A stretch of DNA of 60,654 bases from Antribacter soli (GTDB lineage: Bacteria; Actinomycetota; Actinomycetes; Actinomycetales; Cellulomonadaceae). Within the stretch, counting starts at the first letter, position 1, and the number at the start of each line of letters is the position of its first letter. A model generated the notes under the pieces. The model did not search any database, was not told where the DNA came from, and saw only the letters and a list, made by a program, of their open reading frames with translations. Made by a program: the position numbers and the translations under genes. The stretch lies in contig NZ_JAKGSG010000012.1 of assembly GCF_021568775.1 (NCBI RefSeq), forward strand, positions 1 through 60,654, in the 5' to 3' direction. Below are positions 41,260-50,699 of the stretch, piece after piece.

Positions 41260-42771
41260 TCAGGCGGCCGCCAGGGCCTCCGTCCGTTCCGGCACGGCTA
41301 TCGGCAGCTTCCCCCGCCGGCGGAACAGCAGCCCGGTCACGACGGCGCCCGTCGCGAAGATGGCTGCCGACCACCAGAACGCCGTCGTGAAGCTGTGCAT
41401 CGCGGCTTCCGCGACGACGGCGGCGGCCGGCGGGACGGTGGTCGCGTGGTCGGCTACCCAGGCGGTCGCGGCCGTCGTCGCCAGCGTGTTGAGCACGGCG
41501 GTCCCGACGGCGCCGCCGACCTGCTGGCTGGTCGAGACCAGGGCGGAGGCGACACCCGCGTGCTCGCGGTCCACGCCGAGCGTGGCGGTCTGGATCGACG
41601 ACGGCATCGCGGTGCCCATGCCGGCGCCCATGAGCATCAGGCCCGGCAGCAGGTGCGTCGCGTACGCGCTGTCCAGCGTGAGCTGCGTGAGCAGGAGCAG
41701 ACCGGCGCTCGCGAGCACGAGGCCGATCGGCACCATCACCTTGGGGCCGAACCGCGGCAGGAACAGGTTCGTGGTGAGCTGCGCCGCGGTCACCAGCACG
41801 ACGATCAGCGGCAGCCACGCCAGGCCCGCAGTCCAGGGGTCGAAGCCCAGGACCGTCTGCATGTAGTAGGTGACGAAGAGGAACGCGCCGAACATGCCCG
41901 CGCCGACCGCGAGGATCGCGAGGAAGGACGCGCCGCGGTTGCGGTCCAGGAGCACGCGGAGCGGGAGCAGCGGGTCCCGGGCCGCGCGCTGCCGCACCAC
42001 GAACAGGACGAGCAGCACGACGGCGGCCGCGAGCGGCGCCCACGTCCAGGTCGACTCCCAGCCCTTGGGCTCGGCCTGCGAGAAGCCGTAGACCAGCAGG
42101 AACAGCCCACCGCCGCCGAGGACCGCGCCGACGACGTCGAGGCGCTGCTTCACCGTCCCGGTCAGGCCCCTCAGGAAGACCGTCGCCCCGGCGACCGCGA
42201 GAGCGGCGAACACGAGGTTCACGTAGAGCGTCCACCGCCAGTCGAGGTTCTCGGTCAGGAACCCGCCGAGCAGGAGCCCGACGGCGCCGCCCGCGCCGGC
42301 GATCGCGCCGAAGACGCCGAACGCCCGGGAGCGTTCCTTGGGGTCGGTGAACGTGGTGGTCAGCACCGAGAGTGCCGACGGGGCGAGCACGGCGCCGAAC
42401 GCGCCCTGCAGCGCGCGGGCCGCGACGAGCATCTCGAACGACTGGGCGGCGCCGCCGAGGGCCGAGGCGCCCGCGAAGCCGACGAGGCCGACGAGGAAGG
42501 TGGTGCGGCGTCCGACAAGGTCGGACAGGCGCCCGCCGAGCAGGAGCAGGCTGCCGAACGCCAGCGCGTAGGCGGTGATGACCCACTGCCGGTCGTTGTC
42601 GGTGAAGGCGAGGTCGGCCTGCGCGGACGGCAGGGCGATGTTCACGATCGTGGCGTCGAGCACCACCATGAGCTGTGCGAGCGCCACCGTGGCGAGCACC
42701 CACCAGCGGCGGGAGGCCGCCTGGGTGCCGGACGCGCTCGGCGCGACGGCTGGGGAGGACGGGCTGGGCAT
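41260..42771 (-). CDS. DHA2-type MFS drug efflux transporter (EmrB/QacA family)
   Basis: 503-aa transporter with 14 helices. VLDATIVNIALPSAQADL is the helix-1 acidic motif of the family, QWVITAYALAFGSLLLLGGR and LSDLVGRR form motif A, and ARALQGAFGAVLAPSALSVL is the motif-B/C region. Proton-driven export of drugs or dyes is expected. ATG 42771. Divergent TetR gene and a nested operator (42813-42848) overlapping its -10 show the regulation. Confidence 0.92.
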   Translation of the reverse strand: MPSPSSPAVAPSASGTQAASRRWWVLATVALAQLMVVLDATIVNIALPSAQADLAFTDNDRQWVITAYALAFGSLLLLGGRLSDLVGRRTTFLVGLVGFAGASALGGAAQSFEMLVAARALQGAFGAVLAPSALSVLTTTFTDPKERSRAFGVFGAIAGAGGAVGLLLGGFLTENLDWRWTLYVNLVFAALAVAGATVFLRGLTGTVKQRLDVVGAVLGGGGLFLLVYGFSQAEPKGWESTWTWAPLAAAVVLLVLFVVRQRAARDPLLPLRVLLDRNRGASFLAILAVGAGMFGAFLFVTYYMQTVLGFDPWTAGLAWLPLIVVLVTAAQLTTNLFLPRFGPKVMVPIGLVLASAGLLLLTQLTLDSAYATHLLPGLMLMGAGMGTAMPSSIQTATLGVDREHAGVASALVSTSQQVGGAVGTAVLNTLATTAATAWVADHATTVPPAAAVVAEAAMHSFTTAFWWSAAIFATGAVVTGLLFRRRGKLPIAVPERTEALAAA

Positions 42772-42807
42772 GAGGACTCCGGGGACGACGTGGGCGGTCG
42801 CCGCCAG

Positions 42808-42854
42808 ACTATACGGAACTCGCCAGTTCTGGAACTCCTAAGTTCCGTTATGAT
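42808..42854. promoter_or_regulatory. Nested TetR double operator with divergent promoters
   Basis: Two 16-bp dyads abut: GGAACT-N4-AGTTCT (42815-42830) and GGAACT-N4-AGTTCC (42831-42846). Together they form a larger dyad with perfect outer arms ACGGAACT (42813-42820) and AGTTCCGT (42841-42848) and inner AGTTC/GAACT. TATAGT on the minus strand (complement of 42808-42813) is the MFS -10, and TATGAT (42849-42854) the tetR -10, so the operator fills exactly the space between both -10 boxes. Confidence 0.8.
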
Positions 42855-42976
42855 GGGGCTTGCTGATCCGCCCGGGATAGTGTTTCGCCGGACCGGGTGC
42901 CGCCCGGGCGAGACGAGGCGCGAGGCCGCGCGGGACGTCGTCGGGCAGCGAGGCGGTACAGGACAGGAGGACCGGG

Positions 42977-43582
42977 GTGCTGGAGGAACGGCAGCGCAAG
43001 GGCGGGCGGCCGCGGGACGCGACGCGCGACGCCGACATCCTGGAGGCGGCCCGCGCGGTCCTGGCCGAGCGGGGCTACGAGCGCACCACCATGGCGGAGA
43101 TCGCAGCACGCGCGGGCGCCGGCAAGGCGACCGTGTACCGGCGGTGGGCGTCCAAGGCGGAGCTCGTGATCGACGTGCTGGCATGCAGCGGGAGCCTCGC
43201 GATCACCGTCGACGACGTGCCCGACACCGGCTCGCTGCGCGGCGACCTCGCCGCGCTGCGGGCCCTGAAGAGCCGTGACGAGAGCACGTGGCGGGCCCTC
43301 GTCGGCCTGGTCTCCGAGCTCCCGCACTCGCCGGAGCTGGCCCGGGTGGTCGACCAGCGGGTGGTCGGGCCCAGGGTCGCGCTGATTCGCGGGCTCCTCG
43401 AGCGGGCCAGGGACCGGGGTGAGCTCCTGCCGGGTGTGAACGTGGACCTCCTCTCGCGCGTGCCGTCCTCGATGATCGCCTACCGCCTTCTCGTCACGCA
43501 CGAGCCGCTCGACCCCGAGTTTCTCCGGTCGCTCTCGGAGGACATCGTCGTGCCGCTCGCGACGGGCCGGCCGCGCGACTGA
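42977..43582 (+). CDS. TetR/AcrR family transcriptional regulator
   Basis: 201-aa repressor. DNA-binding domain: ADILEAARAVLAERGYERTT, MAEIAARAGAGKATVYRRWA (recognition helix), SKAELVIDVLA; C-terminal ligand domain of the TetR_C_11 type (SLRGDLAALRALKSRDESTW, IRGLLERARDRGELLPGVNV). AGGAGG eight bases before GTG 42977. Divergent to the DHA2 exporter and surely its regulator through the double operator. The mRNA leader is about 115 nt. Confidence 0.92.
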   Translation: MLEERQRKGGRPRDATRDADILEAARAVLAERGYERTTMAEIAARAGAGKATVYRRWASKAELVIDVLACSGSLAITVDDVPDTGSLRGDLAALRALKSRDESTWRALVGLVSELPHSPELARVVDQRVVGPRVALIRGLLERARDRGELLPGVNVDLLSRVPSSMIAYRLLVTHEPLDPEFLRSLSEDIVVPLATGRPRD

Positions 43583-43634
43583 CGTCGCCCGTCGGGACCG
43601 GGTGGGTGTCGGTGGCGGCACGTACGGTGGCGGC

Positions 43635-44852
43635 GTGACCGAGGATCAGATACGCACCGTCGCCGTGGAGGGCTACCGCTCGCTGCGCCAGCTCGTGCTG
43701 CCCCTGGGCCGGCTCACCGTTGTGACGGGCGCGAACGGCGTCGGGAAGTCGTCGCTCTACCGGGCGCTGCGGCTGCTGGCGGAGGTGGCGCTCGGCGGAG
43801 CGGTCGGGGCACTGGCCCGGGAGGGCGGGCTGCAGTCCACGCTCTGGGCCGGACCCGAGGTGCACGGCCGGGCCGTCCGCGAAGGCAGGGCGCCTGTCCA
43901 GGGGACGATGCGCACGGGCCCGGTGGCGCTGCGCCTCGGCTTCGCGGGCGACGACCTCGGGTACGCGATCGACCTGGGCCTTCCTCTGCCGCAGCGACCG
44001 CCCGACCCGTTCGGGCGGGATCCCGAGATCAAGGTGGAGTCCGTGTGGGCCGGGCAGGTGCTGCGCCCGGGCACTCTCGTCGCCGAGCGCCGCGGCCCGG
44101 CGGTCCGGCTACGCAACCCGGACGGGCAGTGGGACGTCCCGACGGCGAGCCTGCGGTCGTTCGACTCGCTGCTCACGGAGGTGGTGGACCCGGCGGGCGC
44201 GCCGGAGCTGGTCGCGGTCCGGGAGAGGCTGCGTTCCTGGCGGTTCTACGACCAGTTCCGCACCGACCCGGGCGCACCCGCACGCGCGGTCCAGGTCGGC
44301 ACCCGTACCCCGGTCCTGGCGCACGACGGCTCGGACCTCGCGGCGGCCCTGGAGACCGTCCGTGACCTCGGCCGCGGCGACGAGCTGGACGAGGCCGTGG
44401 CTCGCGCCTTCCCGGGCGCCCGCCTGGAGGTGACGTACGACGACGGGCGGTTCGAGGTCACGTTGCGCCAGCATGGCCTGCTCCGGCCGCTGCGCGCGGC
44501 GGAGCTGTCGGACGGCACGCTGCGCTACCTGCTGTGGGTCGCGGCGCTGCTCAGCCCGCGGCCGCCCCGGCTCCTGGTGATCAACGAGCCCGAGACGTCG
44601 CTGCACCCGGAGCTCGTCCCGGCGCTCGCGGCGCTCGTGGCCCATGCCGCGACGGTCACCCAGGTGCTCGTGGTGACCCACTCGCGACCGCTGGTCGAAG
44701 CGCTGGGCGCGCCGGACGTCGTCGGGCGGCGGGGGATGCTGCCGGAGGAGGAAGTGGTGCGCCTCGAGCTGGTCAAGGACCTCGGTGCCACGGTCGTGGC
44801 AGGCCGCGAGGGACTGTTGGACCAGCCGGCGTGGCACTGGGCGCGCCGCTGA
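43635..44852 (+). CDS. AAA family ATPase (COG4637/RecF-like, ABC-type fold)
   Basis: 405-aa SMC/ABC-type ATPase. Walker A VVTGANGVGKSSLYRALRLL (about 30-49), signature-like ELSDGTLRYLLWVAALLSP, Walker B LLVINEPETSLHPELVPALA and H-loop VVTHSRPLVEAL. A TOPRIM or nuclease domain (as in OLD proteins) is absent, and no partner gene follows, so this is the stand-alone chromosomal type of unknown role rather than a clear defence ATPase. GTG 43635. Located between tetR and hemH on the same strand. Confidence 0.85.
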   Translation: MTEDQIRTVAVEGYRSLRQLVLPLGRLTVVTGANGVGKSSLYRALRLLAEVALGGAVGALAREGGLQSTLWAGPEVHGRAVREGRAPVQGTMRTGPVALRLGFAGDDLGYAIDLGLPLPQRPPDPFGRDPEIKVESVWAGQVLRPGTLVAERRGPAVRLRNPDGQWDVPTASLRSFDSLLTEVVDPAGAPELVAVRERLRSWRFYDQFRTDPGAPARAVQVGTRTPVLAHDGSDLAAALETVRDLGRGDELDEAVARAFPGARLEVTYDDGRFEVTLRQHGLLRPLRAAELSDGTLRYLLWVAALLSPRPPRLLVINEPETSLHPELVPALAALVAHAATVTQVLVVTHSRPLVEALGAPDVVGRRGMLPEEEVVRLELVKDLGATVVAGREGLLDQPAWHWARR

Positions 44853-44951
44853 GGATGCGAGCGGGTTCTGACAGGACGTCCCGTCAATGTCACGTCACCC
44901 TCCCTCTCTGACGGGCACCCGGGGCGCCCGACCGGATGAAAGGATGGCCGC

Positions 44952-46106
44952 ATGCCTTCGACCTCCCCCCAGGCGGCGGTGTCAGACGTCGCGCCGTATG
45001 ACGCCCTGCTCCTGTACTCGTTCGGCGGCCCCGACAAGCCCGAGGACGTCGTCCCGTTCCTGCGGAACGTGACCGCGGGCAAGGGCATCCCGGACTCGCG
45101 CCTCGAGGAGGTCGGCGAGCACTACTACGGCTTCGGCGGCAAGAGCCCGATCAACGAGCAGAACCTCGCGCTGAAGGCGGCGCTCGAGGCCGAGATCGCC
45201 GCCCGCGGGATCGACCTGCCGGTCGTGTGGGGCAACCGCAACTGGGCGCCGTACACGAACGACGCGATCGACGAGCTGGAGGCGATGGGTGCGCGGCGCG
45301 CGGTCGCGCTCGTGACCTCGGCCTACTCCTCCTACTCGGGCTGCCGCCAGTACCGGGAGGACCTCGCGCTCACGCTCGACAAGCGGGGGCAGCTCGGCCC
45401 CGACGGCTCCACGGGCATCCAGTTCGACAAGGTCCGGTCGTACTTCAACCACCCCGGCTTCGTGCGGGCCAACGTCGACGCGGTGGTCGAGGGCTTCGCG
45501 AACCTGGCGGAGGCCGGCGGCGACGCGGCGAAGGCCCGCCTCGTCTTCGTCACGCACTCCATCCCCGACACGATGGAGGCCGCCTCCGGCGTGGGTCACG
45601 CGACCTACTCCGACCAGCACCGGTCGGTCGCGCGCCTGGTCGCGGCGGCGGTCTCCGAGTCGCTCGGGCACGACGTCGGTTGGGACCTCGCCTTCTGCTC
45701 GCGCTCCGGCCCGCCCAGCCAGCCCTGGCTGGAGCCCGACGTCAACGACCACCTCGCCGCGCTCGCCGCCGACGGCACCACCGACGTGGTGCTGTCCCCC
45801 ATCGGCTTCGTGTCCGACCACATGGAGGTCGCCTACGACCTCGACACCGAGGCCCTCGCCACGGCGAAGGAGCTCGGCATCACGGCCGTTCGCGCGGGCA
45901 CCGTCGGGACCCGCGCGCCGTTCGTCCAAGGCCTCGTCGACCTCCTGCTCGAGCGGGCCGCGCTGGCCCGCGGCGAGTCGGTGGCCGAGGCCACGGTGGG
46001 CGACCTGCCCGCCTTCCCGTCCGTCACCCCGCCGGGCTGCTGCCTTCGTCGTCACGAGGAACCCAGCGGCATCCCGGCACTCTGCTCGGAGGACATGCAC
46101 CAGTGA
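44952..46106 (+). CDS. hemH: Ferrochelatase (coproporphyrin ferrochelatase)
   Basis: 384-aa cytosolic chelatase inserting iron into coproporphyrin III in the actinobacterial/Firmicute haem route (also called CpfC). Blocks: [67 protein letters not shown] with the active-site histidine, and [20 protein letters not shown] with the acidic partner. The C-terminal [11 protein letters not shown] cysteines may ligate an Fe-S cluster as in other actinobacteria. AAAGGATGG precedes ATG 44952. Stop overlaps hemQ. Confidence 0.93.
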   Translation: MPSTSPQAAVSDVAPYDALLLYSFGGPDKPEDVVPFLRNVTAGKGIPDSRLEEVGEHYYGFGGKSPINEQNLALKAALEAEIAARGIDLPVVWGNRNWAPYTNDAIDELEAMGARRAVALVTSAYSSYSGCRQYREDLALTLDKRGQLGPDGSTGIQFDKVRSYFNHPGFVRANVDAVVEGFANLAEAGGDAAKARLVFVTHSIPDTMEAASGVGHATYSDQHRSVARLVAAAVSESLGHDVGWDLAFCSRSGPPSQPWLEPDVNDHLAALAADGTTDVVLSPIGFVSDHMEVAYDLDTEALATAKELGITAVRAGTVGTRAPFVQGLVDLLLERAALARGESVAEATVGDLPAFPSVTPPGCCLRRHEEPSGIPALCSEDMHQ

Positions 46107-46849
46107 CCACCCATGTGCACGGCGACACCGGCCACGAGGTCGACACGGCCGCCATCAACGAGGCCATCCGCTACACGATGTTCTCGGTCTTCTCGCTGTC
46201 CGAGACGCTCCCGGAGGACCCCGCGGAGCTGAAGGACCTCGTCGCCGACGCGGAGTCCGCGGTGGGCGGTGGAGCCGACCCGGCCGCCGTGGAGGGCGAC
46301 CTGGTCCTGCGCGGCTGGTACGACGTCGGCGGCCTGCGCTCCGACGCCGACCTCATGCTCTGGACGCACGGACCCTCGATCGAGGCCGTGCAGGGCGCCT
46401 ACCAGCGCCTGCGCGCGTCCGCGCTCGGCCGGACGCTCGACCCCGTCTGGTCCGTCGCGGCCCTGCACCGGCCCGCGGAGTTCAACCGCGGCCACGTGCC
46501 CGCGTTCCTCGCGGGCGAGCAGCCGCGCGACTACCTGTGCGTGTACCCGTTCGTCCGGTCCTACGACTGGTACCTCCTGCCGGAGGACGAGCGCCGTACG
46601 ATGCTCCGCGACCACGGCATGGCCGCCGCCGGGTACAAGGACGTGCGCGCCAACACGGTCTCCGCGTTCGCCCTCGGCGACTACGAGTGGATCCTCGCGT
46701 TCGAGGCCGACGAGCTGCACCGCATCGTCGACCTGATGCGGGACCTGCGCGCCACCGAGGCGCGCCGCCACGTCCGGGAGGAGGTCCCGTTCTTCACGGG
46801 CCCCCGCACGACCCTGCAGGCCTGGGCGGAGCGCCAGCCCCGCTCCTGA
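46103..46849 (+). CDS. hemQ: Haem synthase HemQ (coproheme decarboxylase, chlorite dismutase fold)
   Basis: 248-aa protein that decarboxylates coproheme to haem b using peroxide. [19 protein letters not shown] opening, [20 protein letters not shown], then [20 protein letters not shown] with the active-site tyrosine ([10 protein letters not shown]) and [20 protein letters not shown] are typical. GTG 46103 overlaps the hemH stop and GGAGG lies upstream, so hemH-hemQ is a coupled pair, the last two steps of the coproporphyrin-dependent pathway. Confidence 0.94.
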   Translation: MTTHVHGDTGHEVDTAAINEAIRYTMFSVFSLSETLPEDPAELKDLVADAESAVGGGADPAAVEGDLVLRGWYDVGGLRSDADLMLWTHGPSIEAVQGAYQRLRASALGRTLDPVWSVAALHRPAEFNRGHVPAFLAGEQPRDYLCVYPFVRSYDWYLLPEDERRTMLRDHGMAAAGYKDVRANTVSAFALGDYEWILAFEADELHRIVDLMRDLRATEARRHVREEVPFFTGPRTTLQAWAERQPRS

Positions 46850-46877
46850 GCCTGAGCCGGACCACTCGGGATAGGCG

Positions 46878-47672
46878 TCAGGGTCGCGTCGCGACCACGC
46901 CCAGGGCGCCGGCTTCCTCGTCCTCGATCACCCGGGCAGTCAGCCCGACCTTCTCCGCGTGCCCGACGGCGGAGCTCACCTGGTCCTCGCCCGTCTCGAA
47001 GAGGAGGTGGCCACCCGGGCGGAGCCACCCGGGGGCGGCGTCCATGACGCGCCGCAGGATGTCGAGCCCGTCGGCGCCGCCGTCGAGGGCGACGAGCGGC
47101 TCGTGCTCCCGGGCCTCGGGCGGGAGGGTCGCGACGGCGTCCGTGGGGACGTAGGGCGCGTTGCACAGCAGCAGGTCGACGCGTCCGCGCAGGGTCTGGG
47201 GGAGCGGCGCGTCCAGGTCGCCGGCCGCGACCTGTCCGCCCCACGGCGTCAGGTTCCGGGCGGCGACCGCGGCGGCGACCGGGTCGATGTCCACGGCGCA
47301 CAGCTCGACGACGCGTCCGGCGTCGGACAGGCCTGCCGCGACCGCTCCGCCCACGGCGCCGCAGCCGCAGCACAGGTCCGCGACCACTACCGAGTGCCCG
47401 CCGGCGAGGCCGAGGGCGACCGCTTCCCGCACCAGCAGCTCCGTGCGCTGTCGCGGGACGAAGACCCCGGGCTTGACGGCCCAGCGCCGCCCGGCGAAGT
47501 CCACCCAGCCGACGACGTGCTCCAGCGGCTCGCCCGCGACGCGGGCCGCGAGCATCGTGCCCAGGAGGGCGGGGTCGCCGGCCGCCGCCTCGCGCAGGAC
47601 GGCGGCCTCCTCCTCGGCGAAGACGCAGCCCGCCGCGCGGAGCCGGGAGACGAGGTCGAGGTCGGTGATCAC
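46878..47672 (-). CDS. PrmC-related protein N5-glutamine methyltransferase (NAPY type)
   Basis: 264-aa class I methyltransferase. It has the PrmC-like N-terminal helices (LVSRLRAAGCVFAEEEAAVL), GWVDFAGRRWAVKPGVFVPR-QRTE block, SAM loop VVADLCCGCGAVGGAVAAG, and catalytic motif LLLCNAPYVPTDAVATLPPE where release-factor methyltransferases have NPPY. NAPY defines the PrmC-related actinobacterial family (TIGR03704, as I recall) whose substrate is not known. GTG 47672 overlaps the M48 stop (GTGA). Confidence 0.87.
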   Translation of the reverse strand: MITDLDLVSRLRAAGCVFAEEEAAVLREAAAGDPALLGTMLAARVAGEPLEHVVGWVDFAGRRWAVKPGVFVPRQRTELLVREAVALGLAGGHSVVVADLCCGCGAVGGAVAAGLSDAGRVVELCAVDIDPVAAAVAARNLTPWGGQVAAGDLDAPLPQTLRGRVDLLLCNAPYVPTDAVATLPPEAREHEPLVALDGGADGLDILRRVMDAAPGWLRPGGHLLFETGEDQVSSAVGHAEKVGLTARVIEDEEAGALGVVATRP

Positions 47673-49156
47673 CCGGCGATCGTAGGCGCCAGGACCCCCG
47701 CCGCTTCCAGCCATTTCCGGGCGGCCGGCACGCCCTGCGTCGTGGACGCGAGCTCGGCGACCTGCGCGATGTCGAGCACCGCGCCGTTCGGCGCGACGAC
47801 CATCGCCGGCCCGGCCCACGAGCCCTGCCAGGTACCGGCGCCGGACCGGACGGCCTCGACCTGGAACGCCGTCCGGATCAGGTACCGGGTGTGGTCGGCC
47901 GCCTCCTCGGCGGGCTCGCCGGGAGCGACGGCTCGCGCGAGCTCCGCGAACCAGCCGGCCGTCAGCAGGTCGAGCAGCAGCGGCACGTCCGCCGAGGGGC
48001 GCTGGGCGAGCCGCGCGACGGTCTCCAGGAAGCCGGCCGCGACCTCCTCGGTGTGCTTGCCGACCGACAGCGCGACGAGCGGTGCCCACTCGAGCCGCTG
48101 CGGGACGCCGCGGAACTCGAACGCCGCGTCGACGACGGTCGCGGCCACCCGGTCGAAACCGGCGACGAGCCGGGTGGCTGGCCGGGTGTCGTGCACGGCG
48201 AAGCCGGCGTCGGGCATGGCCTCCATAGCCTCGACGCGGGCCGCGATCGGTGGGTGCGAGTCCCAGCGCGACTGTCGCGCGAGGGGCGCCTGCGTCCGCA
48301 GGCGTCCAAGCTCCTCGGTGCGGGCGGCGAGCATCGCGCCGAAGCCGGCGAAGAACCCCGCCGACGTGGGGGCGTACCCGTGGCGCAGGCCGATCGAGAC
48401 GTACTGCCCGAGGTAGGTGTCCCACGCGGCGTCGAGGACTGGCAGCTCCCGCAGGGCGCCCTGGGCGACGTCCCGGCCGGCGGCGGCGACCGAGAGCCGG
48501 TCCGCCTCCAGCTCCTGGGACCGGCTGACGGCCGCGCTGACCAGGAGGTACAGGTAGGCGTACCGCTCGAGGACCTTGCCCACGACGTTGTCGTGCAGCT
48601 CGGCGACCGTCGCGAGCACGGCCTCGCGCCCGCGGTACGCGACCGGGGCGAGCCGGGTGTGCGCGCTGGAGTAGTGCCCCAGCTCGTGCGCCAGAACGGA
48701 CCGGACCTGACCGACGGTCAGGCCCTGGAGCAGCGGCACGCCCAGATAGAGGCGGCGTCGGCCGCCCACGAGGCCGAGGAACCGCGTGTCCTCCGACACG
48801 GCGGCGTTCACCTCGGGGACGAGCCGCACCTCGTCGGGCATGCGGGTCCGCACGATGCGCGCCACCTCGTGCAGGTGGCGCCACAGCTCGGGCGCGTCCT
48901 GGCGGGTGAGCAGAATGCCCGCCTCACCACGGCCGGCCGCGCGCGCCGCCCGGGTGACGCGGACCAGCGCCAGGACGACACCCGTCACCGAGACGAGGGT
49001 GAGCACGCCGAGCTGGAGCGCGGGCCCGACCCGGCCCTCCGTCACCGCGACGAACGTGAGTCCGCCGAGCACGCCGATCAGGCCGAGCGCCAGCACGTAG
49101 AAGCCGGCGAGCAGCACCACTGACAGTGCGGCGCGGAGCGGGGTGGTCAACGTCAT
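47669..49156 (-). CDS. M48 family metallopeptidase, membrane protein
   Basis: 495-aa membrane zinc protease of the HtpX/Ste24 type. Two helices lie at about 9-60 (AALSVVLLAGFYVLALGLIG, ALQLGVLTLVSVTGVVLALV), then the protease domain with H157-E-L-G-H161 in VLAHELGHYSSAH and the third ligand in SRSQELEADRLSV. The last 220 residues are an extra soluble domain of unknown role (CYLRTAF-like RYLIRTAFQVEAV). GAGGAGG touches ATG 49156; TTG 49150 with better spacing is possible. Cotranscribed with the PrmC-related gene. Confidence 0.88.
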   Translation of the reverse strand: MTLTTPLRAALSVVLLAGFYVLALGLIGVLGGLTFVAVTEGRVGPALQLGVLTLVSVTGVVLALVRVTRAARAAGRGEAGILLTRQDAPELWRHLHEVARIVRTRMPDEVRLVPEVNAAVSEDTRFLGLVGGRRRLYLGVPLLQGLTVGQVRSVLAHELGHYSSAHTRLAPVAYRGREAVLATVAELHDNVVGKVLERYAYLYLLVSAAVSRSQELEADRLSVAAAGRDVAQGALRELPVLDAAWDTYLGQYVSIGLRHGYAPTSAGFFAGFGAMLAARTEELGRLRTQAPLARQSRWDSHPPIAARVEAMEAMPDAGFAVHDTRPATRLVAGFDRVAATVVDAAFEFRGVPQRLEWAPLVALSVGKHTEEVAAGFLETVARLAQRPSADVPLLLDLLTAGWFAELARAVAPGEPAEEAADHTRYLIRTAFQVEAVRSGAGTWQGSWAGPAMVVAPNGAVLDIAQVAELASTTQGVPAARKWLEAAGVLAPTIAG

Positions 49157-49168
49157 CCTCCTCGGTCG

Positions 49169-49202
49169 GGTCCCAGGGCTGTGGCCGGGCAGCCCTGGGA
49201 CC
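49169..49202. terminator. Hairpin terminator after glutamate dehydrogenase
   Basis: GGTCCCAGGGCTG (49169-49181) and its perfect 13-bp complement (49190-49202), 8-nt loop, between the GDH stop and the M48 start on the same strand. Confidence 0.75.
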
Positions 49203-49266
49203 TTAGCGAGGAGACTTCGCCCCTACCAGGAGGTTGACACAGAATTGGGGCGGCGGTTGCCGAGAT

Positions 49267-50592
49267 TTACGGGTACAGGCCCCGGATCAGGTGCGCGTCC
49301 GCCACGCGCTTGACGCCGATGACGAGCGCCGCGTCGCGCAGCGAGATGTCTTCGCGCCGGGCGAGCGCCGCGACCTCCCGGTATGACGCGACCATCCGCT
49401 GCTCCAGCTTGTCCGCGATCTCCTGCTCGGTCCACCAGTACGTCTGGTTCGCCTGGACCCACTCGAAGTACGAGACGACGACGCCGCCCGCGTTCGCCAG
49501 GACGTCCGGCACCACCGTGACGCCGTTCTTCTTGAGCAGCACGTCGCCCGCGGCGGTCGTCGGGCCGTTCGCGCCCTCGACCACCCAGCGGGCGCGGACG
49601 CCGTCGGCGGTCGACTCGTCGAGCACGCCCTCGATCGCGGCCGGCACGAGCACGTCCACGGACAGGGTGAGCAGCTGGGCGTTGGTGATCGGGTCGCCGC
49701 CGTCGAACCCGACGACCGAGCCCGTGGCCTGCACGTAGTCCGTCAGCCGGGGGACGTCGAGGCCGTCGTCGGACTTGATGCCGCCGTACTGGTCGCTCAC
49801 GGCGAGGACGCGCGCGCCGCGCGCGGCGAAGATCGCCGCCGCGTGCGAGCCGACCTTGCCGAAGCCCTGGATCGCGACGGTGACGTCCTGCAGGTCTGCG
49901 CCCGCCTCGGCGAGCGCCGACGCGGTGACGTGCACGAGGCCGGCGCTGGTCGCGGTGCCGCGGCCCAGCGAACCACCGACGGCGAGCGGCTTGCCCGTCA
50001 CGACGGCGGGGATCGTGTAGCCACGGTTCACCGAGTAGGTGTCCATGACCCAGGCCATGGTCTGCTCGTCGGTGCCCATGTCGGGGGCCATGATGTCGGT
50101 GTCCGGACCGATCATCGGCATGATCTCGGACGTGTAGCGCCGCGTGACGCGCTCCAGCTCGGACTTGGAGTAGTCGCGCGGGTCGATCGCGACGCCGCCC
50201 TTGGCGCCGCCGTACGGGAGGTCGACGACGCCGCACTTCCAGGTCATCCACATCGCGAGGGCGCGCACCTCCTCGATGTCGACCGCCGGGTGGTAGCGCA
50301 GGCCGCCCTTGCCGGGCCCGCGGCTCACGTTGTGCTGCACACGGAAGCCGTGGAACAGCCGGATGTCGCCTGTGTCGAGGCGCAGCGGCACTGCCACGTG
50401 GATCTCACGGCGGGGCGTGCGCAGCATGGTGTGCAGCCCGTCGTCGTAGCCGAGGATCTCGACGGCGCTCGCGAGCTGGGCGTGGGCGGTGGCGAGGGGT
50501 GATCCCTCGCGCGGCCCCTCCTGGCCCGCCTCCTGGGCGGGCCCATGGGCGGTCTGCAGGGTGGTGGGCTGGTTCGATGACGTCGTCGTCAA
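49267..50592 (-). CDS. Glu/Leu/Phe/Val dehydrogenase (glutamate dehydrogenase)
   Basis: 441-aa NAD(P)-dependent dehydrogenase. GFRVQHNVSRGPGKGGLRYH and VDLPYGGAKGGVAIDPRDYS contain the substrate lysines; IMPMIGPDTDIMAPDMGTDE and VAIQGFGKVGSHAAAIFAAR (Rossmann loop) complete the pattern. Most likely glutamate to 2-oxoglutarate. The start is TTG 50592, six bases after GGAGG; longer readings have no ribosome site. First 30 residues are Gln/Gly-rich. A dyad at 50673-50690 may regulate it. Confidence 0.92.
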   Translation of the reverse strand: MTTTSSNQPTTLQTAHGPAQEAGQEGPREGSPLATAHAQLASAVEILGYDDGLHTMLRTPRREIHVAVPLRLDTGDIRLFHGFRVQHNVSRGPGKGGLRYHPAVDIEEVRALAMWMTWKCGVVDLPYGGAKGGVAIDPRDYSKSELERVTRRYTSEIMPMIGPDTDIMAPDMGTDEQTMAWVMDTYSVNRGYTIPAVVTGKPLAVGGSLGRGTATSAGLVHVTASALAEAGADLQDVTVAIQGFGKVGSHAAAIFAARGARVLAVSDQYGGIKSDDGLDVPRLTDYVQATGSVVGFDGGDPITNAQLLTLSVDVLVPAAIEGVLDESTADGVRARWVVEGANGPTTAAGDVLLKKNGVTVVPDVLANAGGVVVSYFEWVQANQTYWWTEQEIADKLEQRMVASYREVAALARREDISLRDAALVIGVKRVADAHLIRGLYP

Positions 50593-50672
50593 CGGGTCCT
50601 CCGGAGAAGGAGCGCCCCGGCCGTTGTGTGGTCCGGGCGCGGGTGGCGCGGCGCGGGTCGTGCGCCTCAGTA

Positions 50673-50690
50673 CCAACCTAGCGTGGTTGG
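50673..50690. promoter_or_regulatory. Dyad upstream of glutamate dehydrogenase
   Basis: CCAACC (50673-50678) and GGTTGG (50685-50690) with a 6-bp spacer, inside outer arms GCGCCT (50662-50667) and AGGCGC (50692-50697). TAGGTT on the minus strand (complement of 50675-50680) may be a -10 box, so the dyad could be an operator. Confidence 0.4.
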
Positions 50691-50699
50691 CAGGCGCGA

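Noticed and set aside
43635-44852. AAA ATPase as part of an antiphage system
   Set aside because: No nuclease, TIR, reverse transcriptase or other effector next to it; neighbours are tetR and haem genes. Kept only as an unknown ATPase.
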